Source: Streptomyces sp. NRRL F-5630 (GTDB taxonomy: Bacteria > Actinomycetota > Actinomycetes > Streptomycetales > Streptomycetaceae). Taken from it: a DNA stretch of 56,001 nt. The stretch is from contig NZ_JOGO01000040.1 in assembly GCF_000719475.1 (NCBI RefSeq), positions 1 through 56,001 of the forward strand, read 5' to 3'. A program made the position numbers and the translations under genes. Below, one piece after another: positions 42,002-51,086 of this stretch (its first letter is position 1; every line of letters begins with the position of its first letter). The notes under the pieces were generated by a model. It was not told where the DNA came from. It saw only the letters and a list, made by a program, of their open reading frames with translations, and ran no database searches.

Positions 42002-43089
42002 TGGCGACCAAGAAGCACTGGGCCGACCTTCTCGACGGTCCCGGCAAGCCAGGCAGTAAGCACACCAGCCGGGAGCCCGCTCAGCCGGACGTACCGCCCA
42101 CAACCGTCCACATGCACACCATCAGCGATAACCCGGAGAATCCCCGCACCGAAGCTGATTACACCGACGACGACCCTGACTTTCGAGAACTCAAGGCCTC
42201 GATGAAAGCTGTGGGCCAGCTTCAACCCGCTGTCGCTTTGTCTCGTGATGCCTTCCTTGCGGCCAAGCCTCACTTCGCCGCTCAGATCGGCGACAAGCAG
42301 TGGGTCGTCATCCTGGGCAATCGGCGCCTCCACGCGGCCCGGCAGCTCGGCTGGACCAAGTTTGAGATCCGGGTCCGCGACCGACTGGGCAACCAGGAGG
42401 ACGACAAGATCGACGAAGCCGTCGTCATCGAGAACATCCACCGCAAGAACATCCCCCCGTACCGCGAGGCGGTCTTCCTGCAACGGATGCTTGAGCGGCA
42501 CGGATCGCAGGACAAGGTCGCCGAACGCATCGGCAAGTCGCAGATGTACGTCTCCAATCGGCTGGCACTCCTCGACCTCGCTCCCGAGCTCCGTGAAGCT
42601 GTCGACACGAAACAGATCAAAGTCAAGACAGCTGAGAAGATCGCCAAGATCCCGGACCACGAGAAGCAGAAGGCCTACGCGGCCGAAGAGGCCCGGAAGG
42701 CCGCCCAGCCAAAGCCGCCGCGCAGCCAGCGCAGTGCCTCGGCGAAGACGAGCCTTCAAAACCCGGTTTTGAAGACCGAGGCGCACAAGGGCGGGGGAGC
42801 GCAGTCGACAAGCGCCCCGGCCGCCCAGGCGCCGCCAATCCCCGTGCAGGTCCCAGGGACGACAGCGCGGACCAGCACCGCCCCTCCGCGAGGCGTAGCA
42901 CTCATGGACGCGGCCTTCGAGGAGCTCAACGCAGATCAGCGCAGCGCCTTCATCCTGCACTACTTCCAGCGCAGTACCGGCGTCGACGCTGTCATCGCAG
43001 ACATGCGGGGCGAGCTCGACCTCGCCGCTCGAGAATCGCTCGCTCGCATCCTGCAACAAGTCGCCGACGGCCTGCTCCGCGACGCGTAA
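42001..43089 (+). CDS. parB: ParB-family partition protein
   Basis: 362 aa. NPENPR-type box I (about 45-52), VVILGNRRLHAARQLGW (about 100), box II VVIENIHRKNIPPYREAVF (about 140; CTP/DNA-binding ENxxRxxxxP), HTH DKVAERIGKSQMYVSNRLAL (about 170-190). A Lys/Pro-rich linker is followed by a C-terminal dimer-like helix. The palindrome TTCAAAACCCGGTTTTGAA lies within its coding sequence (encoding LQNPVLK) at about 42754-42772. Confidence 0.93.
   Translation: MATKKHWADLLDGPGKPGSKHTSREPAQPDVPPTTVHMHTISDNPENPRTEADYTDDDPDFRELKASMKAVGQLQPAVALSRDAFLAAKPHFAAQIGDKQWVVILGNRRLHAARQLGWTKFEIRVRDRLGNQEDDKIDEAVVIENIHRKNIPPYREAVFLQRMLERHGSQDKVAERIGKSQMYVSNRLALLDLAPELREAVDTKQIKVKTAEKIAKIPDHEKQKAYAAEEARKAAQPKPPRSQRSASAKTSLQNPVLKTEAHKGGGAQSTSAPAAQAPPIPVQVPGTTARTSTAPPRGVALMDAAFEELNADQRSAFILHYFQRSTGVDAVIADMRGELDLAARESLARILQQVADGLLRDA
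42754..42772. promoter_or_regulatory. Third parS-like palindrome, inside parB
   Basis: TTCAAAACCCGGTTTTGAA, the same core as the two sites before parA, within the linker-coding part of parB. ParB targets inside or beside parB are common. Confidence 0.65.
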
Positions 43090-43092
43090 GTC

Positions 43093-43136
43093 CTTGGGGT
43101 GGTTGCGCGGTGTGCGGGCCGCGCAACCACCCCAAG
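43093..43136. terminator. Terminator of the parAB operon
   Basis: Perfect 17-bp arms CTTGGGGTGGTTGCGCG / CGCGCAACCACCCCAAG, 10-nt loop, 4 bp after the parB stop. Confidence 0.85.
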
Positions 43137-43189
43137 GTGTGCCACCACCACGCACATCAGGAGGGCCGAAGCTCCTTCGAGGCGGAGCA

Positions 43190-43660
43190 ATCGCGTGACC
43201 GGGGGCCGTCTCGCTCCGCGCCTGGCCCAGCCCTGAGAAAGACCTGACCCAAATCCTGACCCAGCGACCTGACCTGCCCATATGGCGTTCCAGGCCGGTC
43301 ACGCGGTGACCGGTCACCGGGATCGGTCACACCACACCACCGGTCACGAGAGGGGGCGCCGCGTTCGATGACCGATTCCCAGGAACCGGTCATGGCGAGC
43401 CCCGGTCACTGATGAGGTGCGAGCACCTGTGGAGACGACCGTGCGGCATCTCCTGCCACTGCCGCCGGTCCCAGAACCGAGGCGGAATGCCGAACGGGGC
43501 GCCGGTCTGTAGGCAAGCACGTGACCGATTACATGGCGTCACTAGCGTGGATCGTCGAATCCAGCAACGAGGGCACCGCGTGGCCAGGTGCTCACCCGTC
43601 CAAGGCATCTCCCTCCAGAGTTAAGGCACGAAAAAACGTGCCTTAACTCTGGAGGGAGCG
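43190..43660. repeat. GGTCAC iteron-like cluster and A6-looped inverted repeat
   Basis: GGTCAC or its complement recurs at about 43194, 43297, 43306 (within GGTGACCGGTCACC, 43305-43318), 43325, 43342, 43404 and 43520, with variants ending GGTCAT/GGTCG at about 43370 and 43387. At 43609-43658 lies a perfect inverted repeat with 22-bp arms (CTCCCTCCAGAGTTAAGGCA and on) around AAAAAA. No gene is seen. Possible origin, clt or operator array. Confidence 0.55.
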
Positions 43661-43756
43661 GGGCTCGTCGGCGTCAGCGAGGGCCATTGGCCTGCCAGGG
43701 CGGAGGCTGACGGAGGGGAAGGCGAAGATGCGTGTGCTCTCCGTCGTTCGTGCCTG

Positions 43757-44089
43757 GTGCACCGCGAAGACGTCCGTTACCGGGTCAACCCCCGGTTCTT
43801 CTTCGCCCAGAACCCCGAAATCGCTCGCCCCACCCTCGCCGCCCTCCAGGCCCCGGACGTCATCCCCGACGCGCGAGCCCACCAGCCCCGCCGAACGTCG
43901 CCGGCCGACACCCGCCGCCGCGTGGTGCGCTCCGTCTCCTGACAAGGGCTCCGTGAAGACGCCTCCGGTGTCTACCCGCCGGTCACCCCGGCAGACGAGG
44001 CGGGGGAAGTGGAGGGTGAGGTCGCCTTCCATAAGCTCCCCATGTCGGCCGACGACCTCGCCACTGTCCGCGCCGCCCTCCACGCCTGA
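43757..44089 (+). pseudogene. Decayed gene (replication/HTH-like remnant)
   Basis: One frame reads VHREDVRYRVNPRFFFAQNP EIARPTLAALQ and stops at 43942. A later stretch in another frame reads GVYPPVTPADEAGEVEGEVA FHKLPMSADDLATVRAALHA and stops at 44089. The first part resembles winged-helix plasmid proteins; together they look like a frameshifted relic. Function not assigned. Confidence 0.4.
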
Positions 44090-44114
44090 CACGAGTTCCA
44101 CCTCATCGCCCCTC

Positions 44115-44663
44115 TCAGGGGTCCCCCGCCGCGTCCTCGTGCGGATCGAAGCCGCGCAGGAGCGGGTCCAGCTCGGCGGCGGCCCCGCACAGGGCACACG
44201 CCCGGGTCGCGGGGTGCTCGGCCGCATTCAGCGCTTGCTCCACCCGCAGCACCGGAAGACCGGGCGGCGCTTCCGCGCAATCCACGGCGTGAAGGACCGC
44301 GCGGGAGGGCCCTCGCCGCCCGCCGCCGCTCTTCGCCAGCACCCACCCGGCGGGCCTGCGCGGCCCGAGCGCGGCATCGAGGAGCGAGGGCGGGGGGAGC
44401 GGTTCGGTCGGTACACCCGTGTAGTCGGCGCCCTCCACGGGCCGTACGTGCTCGGGGGCCCGCACCCACACTTCGTACTGCGCCGCCTCGACATCCAGGC
44501 CCTCCCCGCCCACGTTGCGGTAGAGCGGCAGCGCGACGCGGTAGCGCCACCCGTCCGCACGCTGTCGCCGCGCGAGGAGCAGCCCGCGGACCTCCTGGCC
44601 GTCCGGGAGCACCACCCACACCTGCGGTGCCCCGCCGTCGTGCGCGGCCTCGCTGCCCGGCAC
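44115..44663 (-). CDS. DUF6233-type protein
   Basis: 182 aa from GTG 44663. GGAPQVWVVLPDGQEVRGLL, LARRQRADGWRYRVALPLY and EHVRPVEGADYTGVPTEPL match what I recall of DUF6233, a Streptomyces-specific family. The C-terminus has RACALCGAAAELDPLL (CxxC). The start lies 2 bp after the stop of the preceding gene, so the three genes 45719 to 44115 form an operon. Function unknown. Confidence 0.65.
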   Translation of the reverse strand: MPGSEAAHDGGAPQVWVVLPDGQEVRGLLLARRQRADGWRYRVALPLYRNVGGEGLDVEAAQYEVWVRAPEHVRPVEGADYTGVPTEPLPPPSLLDAALGPRRPAGWVLAKSGGGRRGPSRAVLHAVDCAEAPPGLPVLRVEQALNAAEHPATRACALCGAAAELDPLLRGFDPHEDAAGDP

Positions 44664-44665
44664 GC

Positions 44666-45019
44666 TCAGCCCCGCGCCCCGGCGGCTGGGGCGGCTGGAG
44701 TTTCGTGGGCGTGCTTGAGTGCGTCGCGGGCCCGCATCCGCTCCTCGGCCGGGAGGCTCGCCCACAGCTCGTGCGTCACGATCGCCGTAGCGAGTTCCCG
44801 CTCCCGCTCCCGCAGGGTCGCGATCTCTGCGCGCTCCTGTTCGCTCCATCCCGGGGAGGCCGGGTGCGTGCGGGCGCCCGCCCAGTATCCGTCCGGCCGT
44901 TCCCACGCCGGCATCGGTTCGGCCGAGGGCGGCAGGGCGGCGAGGCGGGCGGAAAGCGTGGCGCGCACGGCGGTGAGGTCGCGTTGAGCTGCGAGGAGAT
45001 CGTCGGGGAAATCGGTCAC
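44666..45019 (-). CDS. Hypothetical helical protein
   Basis: 117 aa, MTDFPDDLLAAQRDLTAVRA; Glu/Arg/Ala-rich helices (SEQERAEIATLRERERELAT) in the middle and an Ala/Pro tail. It is frequently the size of DUF6233 partners. Middle gene of the operon; no family recognised. Confidence 0.6.
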   Translation of the reverse strand: MTDFPDDLLAAQRDLTAVRATLSARLAALPPSAEPMPAWERPDGYWAGARTHPASPGWSEQERAEIATLRERERELATAIVTHELWASLPAEERMRARDALKHAHETPAAPAAGARG

Positions 45020-45044
45020 ATCAGCGAGGGTACGACCGCCTGGG

Positions 45045-45719
45045 TCAGGTACCGGTCTTCAGCGCGGCGGCGGCCGCGCGGGCGACCTCCGGCCGGGAGC
45101 GGATCGCCGCGACCACCTCTTCGGCGCTCGGGCCGCTCTGCGCGGGCACCGTGGCGGCGCATACCCGCTTTTCCAGCTCGGTCAGGACTGTCCCCGCGCG
45201 GGCGTAGTCCTCGGCCGCCTCCGGATCGTGCGCGGCGAGGTCGGCGCACGCCGCGTCCAGGGCCGCCCGGAGACCGGAGAGCACCGTCCTCATGTGGCCG
45301 GGGCGGCGGGCCACGGCCAGCCGCGGGTATTTCCTCGTCGGCGCGTACGCCCTCTCCAGGGCGCGAACGGCGTCGTCGAGGTATTCGAAGGCGTCGTGAA
45401 GGGTCTCGGTGGAGCTGTCCAGGCTGAGCAAGGGGCTGTAATGGCCTCCCTCGACGTCCTTGGCGTACTGCTGGTCGACGCCAAGGGCCCGCAGCCCGTG
45501 GAGGGTGGCCAGGGTCCCCACGGCGAGGGACACCATGCGGGCGGTCGCCGCGATGCCCTCGCCCATGCGGCTCACGGTGCCCCGCCGCTCCAGCGCGGTC
45601 GTCTCCGCCTCCTCGGCTTTCAGCGCCTGGTGCTCGGCCCCGAGATTCTCGAAGACGGTGACCAGCGCGCTCACTGCGCGACGCACGGGGTCCTCGGCGG
45701 CGTTCTCCTGGGTGCTCAT
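45045..45719 (-). CDS. Hypothetical helical protein
   Basis: 224 aa, MSTQENAAEDPVRRAVSALV; ERRGTVSRMGEGIAATARMV, DSSTETLHDAFEYLDDAVRA and LRAALDAACADLAAHDPEAA look like a helical bundle. First gene of the DUF6233 operon. No known motif. Confidence 0.6.
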   Translation of the reverse strand: MSTQENAAEDPVRRAVSALVTVFENLGAEHQALKAEEAETTALERRGTVSRMGEGIAATARMVSLAVGTLATLHGLRALGVDQQYAKDVEGGHYSPLLSLDSSTETLHDAFEYLDDAVRALERAYAPTRKYPRLAVARRPGHMRTVLSGLRAALDAACADLAAHDPEAAEDYARAGTVLTELEKRVCAATVPAQSGPSAEEVVAAIRSRPEVARAAAAALKTGT

Positions 45720-46137
45720 GCAGTCTCCTTCGGCGGCGCGGCGTCAAGTCGTATCGCCGCGCGCGGTGACGCGCCGGACGGCCGCGTCACCGCGTGCAAC
45801 AGGGAGCGCCCTCACCGAGTTACGGGCACGGTCCTCGCGAAGCGTTCAGCTCGGTGAGGTGTGCCGGGGACATTGCCCGTGTGGGGGAGGCCCCCGCGCC
45901 GGTCGTTGCCGGGAGGGTCGCTGCCGGTCACGCACCGAGGGCGCCGGTCAGGACCAGAGCGAGCCGCCGTGTCGGCGACGCCGCGCGGCGGCGGTGCGGG
46001 CGGGCTCGGCGCGGAGCGGGTCTTGCCGACGATGGCCGGAAGTAGCTGCACGAAGACGGTTGCCGACCATGTATAAGGGGGACAGGTTCAGTGCTGCACA
46101 ATGAGTGCAGCACTCGGATGGAAATGAGGAATCAGTC
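45720..46137. promoter_or_regulatory. Divergent control region with perfect operator palindrome
   Basis: 418 bp between the leftward DUF6233 operon and the rightward 461-aa gene. AGTGCTGCAC / GTGCAGCACT (46090-46099 / 46105-46114) is a perfect inverted repeat with a 5-nt centre, 24 bp before the GTG. TATAAG at 46072-46077 may be the -10 box. CCTCACCGAG / CTCGGTGAGG (about 45810-45860) is a second, longer-range pair. Confidence 0.55.
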
Positions 46138-47523
46138 GTGAGCCACGTTCTTCCGCTCGCCAACGGCCTGCGCACCGATCACCCGGTGCCGGGCCTGCCC
46201 TTCGTCGACGACTCCCACCTCCCGCTCGACGAGGGTCCGGAGGCTATCGAGGCCGTCGGCCGCAACAGGGGCCCGGGCATGTGGGGCCGCTTCGACAAGA
46301 ACCGCGCCAGTGGCGGCTGGCGCGCGTTCACCACCGACCCGATCGACAACACGCTCGGCTGGTCGGTCCGCTACCACCCCGAGCACGGCCGAACCGTGCT
46401 GCTGCTGCACGACGGCGACACCTCCTCCCTGCACATGGACTGGGCCGGTGAGCAGCTGCTGTTCCGGGCCGGTGGCTACTGGTGGAACGGCGAGACGTGG
46501 TTCCGTCCCGGCCAGGTCTGGGACCCGGTCGTGGAGGAATACGAGAAGCGCAAGGCCCGCATGGCCGTCACCGTCACCGCCGCCGACATGCTCGACGGCC
46601 GCGCCGACCCGGCCAAGGCGTACATCGGCAAGGTGGCCCTCTTCGACCCGGACGCCGCGCGGCCGGACAACTGGCTCGACCACCTGGCGCTGTGGGCCGC
46701 CCGCCACCAGGAGCAGGACAGCGCCCCGCCGCTGGAGCGGTGCGTGGTCGACGTCTCCAGTCCCGAGCTGAGCGGTGCCCAGCTGATCGGTGCCCCGGAG
46801 CTGGCGGAGCTCGGCGGCATCACCGCCTCGACGCTGCGCTCCTACATCTCGCGCGGCAACAGCGAAGTGCCGCTGCCTCAGGCCGTCGTCGGCGGCCGAG
46901 ACCAGTGGGCCAGGGCCGTGGCAGACGACTGGGTGGAGTCCCGCCAGCGCTCCTACCAGGGCATCAAGACCGCCATGGCGGGCGGCGACCCCGACAGCCT
47001 CTCGCCCGGCGCGGTCGAGGTCCGCGACCGCTTCACCGCCGACTTCCAGCACACGCTCTACGACCGGCCCGACGTGCGCAAGCGGTGGGTGCTGCGCCAC
47101 CGCAACAAGGAATCCGTCTCCGAGGTCGCCGGCGCGTTGGCCTGGTCGGTGGCCGTCAGCCTCGACGACATCGTCCCCACCGAGCACCTGGGCCGGACCG
47201 TGCGGGCCGCGGTGCTGTCCGACTTCGCCGAGTCCGTCGAGATGTTCAACGACACCAAGGACGGCGAGGGCCTGAAAGCGTGGTGGAACCTCAACCTGAC
47301 ACCGTCAGTGGCCAAGACGCTGGACTGGTACATCCGGTGCTTTCCCGCCGAGGCCTACGCCACCATCGGGGAAATCCAGCGCCAGGCCCACAACGCCTGG
47401 AAGGCCCCGGCGGCGGACACCCTGAGCGCCCTGCGCTCGTCGCTCTCGCTCGACGGTGAGCTGAGCGACGAGCAGCGCGCGACCTACTTCGCCCTGCTCG
47501 AACCGCGCGAGGACAACGGCTGA
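46138..47523 (+). CDS. HTH-containing hypothetical protein
   Basis: 461 aa from GTG 46138 (GAGGAA upstream). The N-terminal region is Trp/Gly-rich (GPGMWGRFDKNRASGGWRAF, GGYWWNGETWFRPGQVWDP). A MerR/AlpA-like HTH lies at about 225-260 (LAELGGITASTLRSYISRGN, LPQAVVGGRDQWARAVADDW). The C-terminus is helical (YIRCFPAEAYATIGEIQRQA). A perfect palindrome in its promoter suggests autoregulation. Role unknown. Confidence 0.65.
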   Translation: MSHVLPLANGLRTDHPVPGLPFVDDSHLPLDEGPEAIEAVGRNRGPGMWGRFDKNRASGGWRAFTTDPIDNTLGWSVRYHPEHGRTVLLLHDGDTSSLHMDWAGEQLLFRAGGYWWNGETWFRPGQVWDPVVEEYEKRKARMAVTVTAADMLDGRADPAKAYIGKVALFDPDAARPDNWLDHLALWAARHQEQDSAPPLERCVVDVSSPELSGAQLIGAPELAELGGITASTLRSYISRGNSEVPLPQAVVGGRDQWARAVADDWVESRQRSYQGIKTAMAGGDPDSLSPGAVEVRDRFTADFQHTLYDRPDVRKRWVLRHRNKESVSEVAGALAWSVAVSLDDIVPTEHLGRTVRAAVLSDFAESVEMFNDTKDGEGLKAWWNLNLTPSVAKTLDWYIRCFPAEAYATIGEIQRQAHNAWKAPAADTLSALRSSLSLDGELSDEQRATYFALLEPREDNG

Positions 47524-47630
47524 CACGTCCGCTTCGCCGCACGGCGGCCGGGGGACACCGTGCTGCGTGGCAGTGAACTGTGACCGGCCGCCACTGAAAC
47601 ATCGGCCAGGCTTGAGCACCTTGATGTCGG

Positions 47631-48371
47631 TCAGGCGAGGTCATCCGGGGCGTACTTCTCGATCCGCCGTGCGGCCGGACTCCAGACCCAGATTTCCTGT
47701 GCCTGACGCCACAGCCTGGGCAATGCCGTCAATTCTTGGCAGAACGCGTTGGTCGGCCCGGGATGTGGCAGGCCAGTTGTCGTGTCGACCCATTGGCCGG
47801 TGCCGACAGGGCTGGGTCGCCAATCCGGCTCGCCGATGAGGACTGCTTGCAGGACCGTCTCATCCCGGAAGACGATTGCGGAGGAGTTGTCAGCTGGCCT
47901 TCGTCCTTTCGGCGTGGGAAGCCGCCACTCTCGCTCGTGCGACCAGTCTCCGAGTCGGCCATCGGTCCCGAAGGGGACCGCCCAGTGACGCAGGTGTGGT
48001 GGGAACGTGTCCCGAACGTGGTCCGGCAGATAGGCGACGGCTCCACCGCCGGTGGCCACGACCTGCGAGCGCGAGACCACTATGCCCCACGGTGGGAATC
48101 CGCGGTCGGCGATCAGGTGGACCAGGTGCTCCGGTGGACTCTCCGAGAAGCAGACGGCGGGTTGTTCCGCGCCGAACGGCGCGAAGGCTCGGACCCTCGC
48201 GCTTGCGAGGATGCTGTCCAGACGCTGCTGCGGCAGCATCACGCGTATCTCGGCAGGCACCGATGGCGTAGGTTGACGCCCTACCGGGCGGCCAGCGAAG
48301 TGGATCAGATGGTCGCTTTGGGCCGGGCCGGCCATGTTGAGCAGCGGCGTCGTAGCCACGATCCCCCCCAT
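47631..48371 (-). CDS. AbiGi/DUF2971-like protein, candidate defence gene
   Basis: 246 aa. Features: SDHLIHFAGRP near the N-terminus, AEQPAVCFSESPPEHLVHLI, FPPWGIVVSRSQVVATGGGA, WAVPFGTDGRLGDWSHEREW RLP. The CFSE and W..EREWR motifs are typical of AbiGi-like and DUF2971 proteins, several of which are linked to abortive infection. No adjacent partner is obvious. Convergent with the 461-aa gene. Family call is tentative. Confidence 0.5.
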   Translation of the reverse strand: MGGIVATTPLLNMAGPAQSDHLIHFAGRPVGRQPTPSVPAEIRVMLPQQRLDSILASARVRAFAPFGAEQPAVCFSESPPEHLVHLIADRGFPPWGIVVSRSQVVATGGGAVAYLPDHVRDTFPPHLRHWAVPFGTDGRLGDWSHEREWRLPTPKGRRPADNSSAIVFRDETVLQAVLIGEPDWRPSPVGTGQWVDTTTGLPHPGPTNAFCQELTALPRLWRQAQEIWVWSPAARRIEKYAPDDLA

Positions 48372-49214
48372 CAGTCAGCGCCCGCCTCGGCGGCAGACCT
48401 CCCTGTGGACGAAGCATGCCAGGCTGCGGCTATGGCCGGGGGACTCCTGGGCTTCCCGCCGCCTGTGACGAGAGTCGGTGAGCGGGGTCAGCCCGATCCT
48501 CTTCTCCTCTGACGCGATCAAGTTCGCTGCCACAAACTGCCGTCGTCGATGTCCAGCGGCCCTTGATCAGGGGCCGTGCTCTCGCTCGCTGTCCTGTGCC
48601 AGCGAACTTTGAGCGATTGCCATGGAAGTTTGGGTGACCAGGGTGGCTGACCACTCCGGCCTCCGGGGGCGCCGCTCGCGCAGACGGCCTGGGACAACCT
48701 GCTCGACGACGCGCGACGGTACGAGCAGCACGAGGACTACGCCCCCGACACCTGGACGCCGTGGCGAGCGGCGGCGGGGCGCGGGCGGTCTTCGGCCGCC
48801 TTTACGGTGCGGGCCCGTTCACGCTGCGCAGGGTTTGCCGTCCTCGTCCTCGAAGAGGAAACCGTGCATGCGGTCCTAGACGGGTACCCCCGCCCACCTG
48901 TCCGAGCCGCCAACTCCACCTCTCAGCGAACCAGCAACACCCCAGACCAGCCGCCTCGCTTCGCACCAACAAACTTCCTCCCCGCGTTACCTGGCCCTGG
49001 CCGCTACCGCCTTCGTTTACGAGCAGGCCCTGTGCCTCACGGCGTGTGCGGGTACGTGCCCCCCGCAGCCGGGAGGTAGGGGCTCGAGACGGAGCATCCC
49101 GTGACGGCGGGCGAGCAGTCTCCGTGAAACCAACCCACCCACGCCCCATACGGGTAGGGTCTGCCCGTCAGCGCAATGACGCTCGTTCTGTGCGGACTGG
49201 AAGGAAACGGCCCC
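48372..49214. other. 843-bp region of gene debris
   Basis: At about 48676-48880 a + frame reads AQTAWDNLLDDARRYEQHED YAPDTWTPWR and then loses sense, suggesting a truncated or frameshifted gene. A neighbouring frame reads VFGRLYGAGPFTLRR over the next bases. GGGCCGTGCTCTCGCTCGCT and similar stretches show no structure I can name. The last ~70 bp before 49215 hold the promoter of the lipoprotein gene. Confidence 0.4.
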
Positions 49215-49616
49215 GTGGGCACACGCCACTTCCTCGTCGCGGTGCTCGCTGTTGCAATGCTCAGCAGCTGCTCGTCGAATCGCGACACCGACTCGAAGGC
49301 TGACAGCACACCTCCTCCTCCCTGCACGAACGCCGCGTGCAGGGCATACGACGCAGGATTCGCCCGTGGCGAGGAGGCTCTGACAACCGGGGAGGAGTTC
49401 GAGGCGCCGGCCCGGCTCAGGGATCAGCCTCCAGCCGACAGCGCCGCGTCAGCGGTCCAACACGACCGACAGGTAGTGGAATACGGCTGCCATCAGCTCG
49501 CTCGTGACACGGATTACCTCGGTGAGGAACGGGACGCATACGAGATGGGATGCGTCGATGGCGGGACACCGATGCTCTCCGGCCATCCAAACCGGCACGA
49601 CTACGAGGGCTTCTGA
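49215..49616 (+). CDS. Putative secreted lipoprotein
   Basis: 133 aa from GTG 49215 (AAGGAA upstream). Signal peptide GTRHFLVAVLAVAMLSSC with lipobox LSSC, so lipidation at about Cys19. A Thr/Pro linker is followed by a mature domain with several Cys (PCTNAACRAYDAGFARGEEA, VVEYGCHQLARDTD, AYEMGCVDGG). Outer face of the membrane. No family recognised. Confidence 0.7.
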   Translation: MGTRHFLVAVLAVAMLSSCSSNRDTDSKADSTPPPPCTNAACRAYDAGFARGEEALTTGEEFEAPARLRDQPPADSAASAVQHDRQVVEYGCHQLARDTDYLGEERDAYEMGCVDGGTPMLSGHPNRHDYEGF

Positions 49617-49723
49617 ACCCTGTTCCACCAGGCTGAGCGCACCTCTCAGAGCGAGGCGATCCGCCTACGGACACCGGCCCAACTGCTAGGCCCCCGCCCC
49701 ACGCGCGCGGCTTCGGGGCGCCG

Positions 49724-50587
49724 TCAGCACTGACCTTCGAATATTGCAGTGACCTCATCATTAAAGAACTGGACCCAGTCGTTCTGGTCGTCGCCCAGCA
49801 GAGGGTGGCGCACCTGAGGGATGCCCTGTCGGCAGAGGTCGCGCAGGTCCACCGTGAAGACGTCGTCGCCGTACTGGATCCAGTCATCAACGATCGCCCA
49901 GCTGGGATTGTCGAAGACAGACTCCCCCATACTCTCGACGTTCCCCCGGCCGCTAGAGGTCAGTGACCAGGCCAGAGGACGGAAGTAGACCTCCGAGAAG
50001 ACGTCGTAGTGTCGTCGGCTCCTCAGCACCCTGACGGCGTTGAACATGCTGGCCAATCGCGTTCCTCTGTAGGGATAAAGAGCCAGGCGCAGAGTGGCTC
50101 CGTCAGGCATCGTGATGTGATCGCGCCGCTCGCGCAGATCCGTGGCGAGACCAGGGAACAACACGCGCAAATGAGGCGTGGTGGCGAACATACCGATCAG
50201 GATCGACCGTGCCACGCGGCCCGGCGCGAGACGAACGGGCGGAGCGGGGTCCGGTCGGGGTAGGTGGAGGAGCGGCATTGCCCGGGTATAGGTACGCAAC
50301 GCCGCCGCGAAGTCGCCGTAGGCCGCGTCGTAGTGCAATCCCGCGAGACTGTTGCAGTCACCGCACAAACCCCGCAGCCACATCCCTCCAGCAGCAGGCC
50401 GGCCGTTGCTGCGCACCTGATTGTGGATACGAACGGTTGCGCACGTCACTTTGTCCCGGTTACCGGCGGCCTGAGGTGGCACGTGCGCCTTTGTCATCTC
50501 ACGTACCTCACCACACAGTCCGCAGACACGCAGCCCTGGCTTACGCAGGTCAACACCCAGGGTGCCCGGCGGGCGCTTGTCAGCCAT
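49724..50587 (-). CDS. HNH-like zinc protein, hypothetical
   Basis: 287 aa from ATG 50587. N-terminal VCGLCGEVREMTKAHVPPQA and later WLRGLCGDCNSLAG: CxxC...H...CxxCN, the layout of HNH-type zinc fingers, but no clear catalytic His-Asn-His set. The remainder includes GRVARSILIGMFATTPHLRV and WAIVDDWIQYGDDVFTVDLR. It may be a standalone defence or plasmid cargo gene; no family named. Confidence 0.55.
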   Translation of the reverse strand: MADKRPPGTLGVDLRKPGLRVCGLCGEVREMTKAHVPPQAAGNRDKVTCATVRIHNQVRSNGRPAAGGMWLRGLCGDCNSLAGLHYDAAYGDFAAALRTYTRAMPLLHLPRPDPAPPVRLAPGRVARSILIGMFATTPHLRVLFPGLATDLRERRDHITMPDGATLRLALYPYRGTRLASMFNAVRVLRSRRHYDVFSEVYFRPLAWSLTSSGRGNVESMGESVFDNPSWAIVDDWIQYGDDVFTVDLRDLCRQGIPQVRHPLLGDDQNDWVQFFNDEVTAIFEGQC

Positions 50588-51086
50588 CCGTGGAGCGTAA
50601 CGGGACCAACACGCCATGCTCTGCCCTTTTTTACCGCGCGGCCTGAATGCCGCCGATATTGAGGCTGCCATGCCCGCCCTGGCCGACCTCCGAGAGCGCG
50701 GCGGCCGACCGGATCGCTGACGCGCTCTGCGCGCCGAACCCGACCGCGTACGGCGAGCGGACAAACGTGACGGCGTTCGTGGTCAGCGGGTTCGTCGACC
50801 ACGGCCTCCTGGTCGACCTGCGCGAGCCCACACGAGGCGCTGCACCCCCGACCAGGTCGCGGAGGTCTGCCGGGGCGAGGACTCTGCAGACTTGGTCGTC
50901 GCCCGCTTTCGACCACACGGTCCGGCTCAGCTGGGTCCGCTCCTCCGCAACCAGCGCTCTCTGTCCCGTGTCACCGACCGCGTGCCACGGAAGCGTGACC
51001 GATGCGATTTGTGTCATTGAAAATTGATCGCGCCGGTCACCCGAACCGGTGCCAGCGTGCTCAACTCGACCCTGGACAGGCATGAT
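50588..51086. pseudogene. Frameshifted gene remnant
   Basis: A + frame at about 50690-50830 reads SAAADRIADALCAPNPTAYG ERTNVTAFVVSGFVDHGLLV DLRE. A second frame then reads PDQVAEVCRGEDSADLVVAR F. Together they look like one helical/HTH-type gene broken by at least one frameshift; the 3' end is lost before the convergent gene at 51087. Confidence 0.4.
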
